Origin: DATAZK01 sp963731205 | GTDB lineage: Bacteria; Actinomycetota; Actinomycetes; Frankiales; Frankiaceae | Direction of reading: 5' to 3' | DNA: 64,000 bases | NCBI GenBank assembly: GCA_963731205.1 | Contig: CAVSUJ010000001.1 | Location: 1,736,001 to 1,800,000, forward strand | Notes under the pieces: generated by a model | Told to the model about the DNA's origin: nothing | Seen by the model: the letters and a program-made list of their open reading frames with translations, nothing else | The model's database searches: none | Translations under genes and position numbers: made by a program | Shown here: one piece after another, positions 63,344-64,000 of the stretch | Layout: every line of letters starts with the position of its first letter | Position numbering within the stretch: position 1 is the stretch's first letter

Positions 63344-64000
63344 ATGACTGGTGTCGAGCTGACGGACGCACTTCCGATCCACTTCTATGAACGCGCTCTG
63401 GCGGGCCAGCCGGTAGCCGTGCAACTGGCAGACGGCACCCAAATGCCATTGGCGGCCGGCACGTGGAGCCGGACGAGGCGGGGCGACGACTCGGTGGTCG
63501 GGCGCTGCCGGGGGGCGACCCTGGACGTCGGGTGCGGAACGGGTCGCTTCGTTCGCGCCCTTCATGCTGCCGGCGTCCCGGCGCTCGGGATCGACATCTC
63601 GGCGCGGGCGGTGTCTTTGGCTCGCCTGCAGGGAGGAGCGGCTGTGCACCAAGACATCTTTGCCATCAGCCCGGACCTCGGCCGTTGGCAGCATGTGCTG
63701 CTCATCGACGGCAACATCGGCATCTCGGGAAACGCGGCGGCACTCCTGCGCCGCAGCAAGGATTTGCTGCGCAGCGGCGGCAGCATCATTGTCGAGGCCG
63801 CGACACCCGGAACCGGTTGTCGAGAACTGTCCGTCAGGCTCGTCCACGGCGCCGTCCCGAGCCGCCAGTTCAAGTGGCTCGCGTGCGACACCCGCGCCAT
63901 CGTTGCTCTTGCCGCCGAACTGGGCCTCGTCCCGTCAGATGAGTGGACCGCCGGCGGCCGCTGGTTCGTCGAGTTGTCCACCCCTTCGCTCCGCCTCCGT
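63344..64000 (+). CDS. Class I SAM-dependent methyltransferase (3' end beyond the window)
   Basis: An open frame from ATG 63344 runs to the window edge without a stop (219 codons visible). The SAM-binding motif is LDVGCGTGRFVRALHAAGV with GIDISARAVSLARLQG after it. The region before it, LPIHFYERALAGQPVAVQLA, is a short N-terminal extension. The substrate is unknown. It is divergent from the response regulator, across a 101-bp region. Confidence 0.85.
   Translation, partial: MTGVELTDALPIHFYERALAGQPVAVQLADGTQMPLAAGTWSRTRRGDDSVVGRCRGATLDVGCGTGRFVRALHAAGVPALGIDISARAVSLARLQGGAAVHQDIFAISPDLGRWQHVLLIDGNIGISGNAAALLRRSKDLLRSGGSIIVEAATPGTGCRELSVRLVHGAVPSRQFKWLACDTRAIVALAAELGLVPSDEWTAGGRWFVELSTPSLRLR

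Overview
The window is high-GC DNA from an actinobacterium. The evidence is: a LysRS/MprF-type fusion (LysX); a valS-folC-ndk-mreBCD-PBP2-rodA run; a clpP1-clpP2-clpX block after tig; a SARP/BTAD regulator; many probable F420 and LLM flavoenzymes; a SigE-family sigma factor; and frequent GTG/TTG starts. The presence of mreBCD/rodA, plus accessory catabolic genes of soil-actinomycete type, suggests Frankiales/Jatrophihabitans-like or a neighbouring order rather than Mycobacterium. This is inference from gene content, not a taxonomic assignment.

Left part (1-25.4 kb) is conserved core. It holds the start of an unidentified gene (minus strand), lysX with LysRS first and membrane/transferase part last, a small plus-strand operon (DMT-like transporter, anchored protein, APC permease), and the minus-strand elongasome operon rodA<-mrdA<-mreD<-mreC<-mreB. 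Upstream of that lie ndk, folC and valS, then a broken PaiB-like gene and an LLM oxidoreductase. A secreted/anchored Pro-Ala-rich protein and a thioesterase follow on the plus strand. The protein-quality-control block clpX<-clpP2<-clpP1<-tig comes next, with a six-copy 26-bp minisatellite between clpP1 and tig. tRNA-Pro(UGG) closes the block.

Middle part (25.6-41 kb) is a transition zone. It has a large SARP-type ATPase/TPR regulator with a hemerythrin-domain gene, thioesterase/NTF2 genes, tRNA-Gly(UCC), a glyoxalase-fold protein, a branched-chain-amino-acid-type substrate-binding lipoprotein without permeases, and an NmrA/LysR divergent pair. A PAS-EAL c-di-GMP phosphodiesterase and an AraC regulator coupled to a small HTH protein follow. 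Four non-coding stretches of about 390-960 bp lie between 31.6 and 41.0 kb.

Right part (41-64 kb) is accessory metabolism. It has NTF2, VOC and SDR proteins, a second substrate-binding lipoprotein, an NTF2 protein, an unrecognised HxD...H protein, a MarR regulator, a coupled pair of acyl-CoA dehydrogenases and two crotonase-family enzymes. These together look like an uptake and CoA-dependent degradation module for an unknown organic acid, steroid-like or aromatic compound. Further right are a SigE-family sigma factor with a membrane partner, two paralogous F420-reductase-like proteins each beside an SDR, LysR and TetR regulators, a deazaflavin-dependent nitroreductase-like protein, an HAPMO-like Baeyer-Villiger monooxygenase, an OmpR-type two-component system and a methyltransferase cut by the window end.

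A striking window-wide property is the number of single-base frameshifts: about ten in nine otherwise well-conserved genes, including mreC. They sit mostly outside homopolymers, and either sequencing/assembly indels or real decay could explain them. No IS element, phage module, rRNA or CRISPR array was seen.
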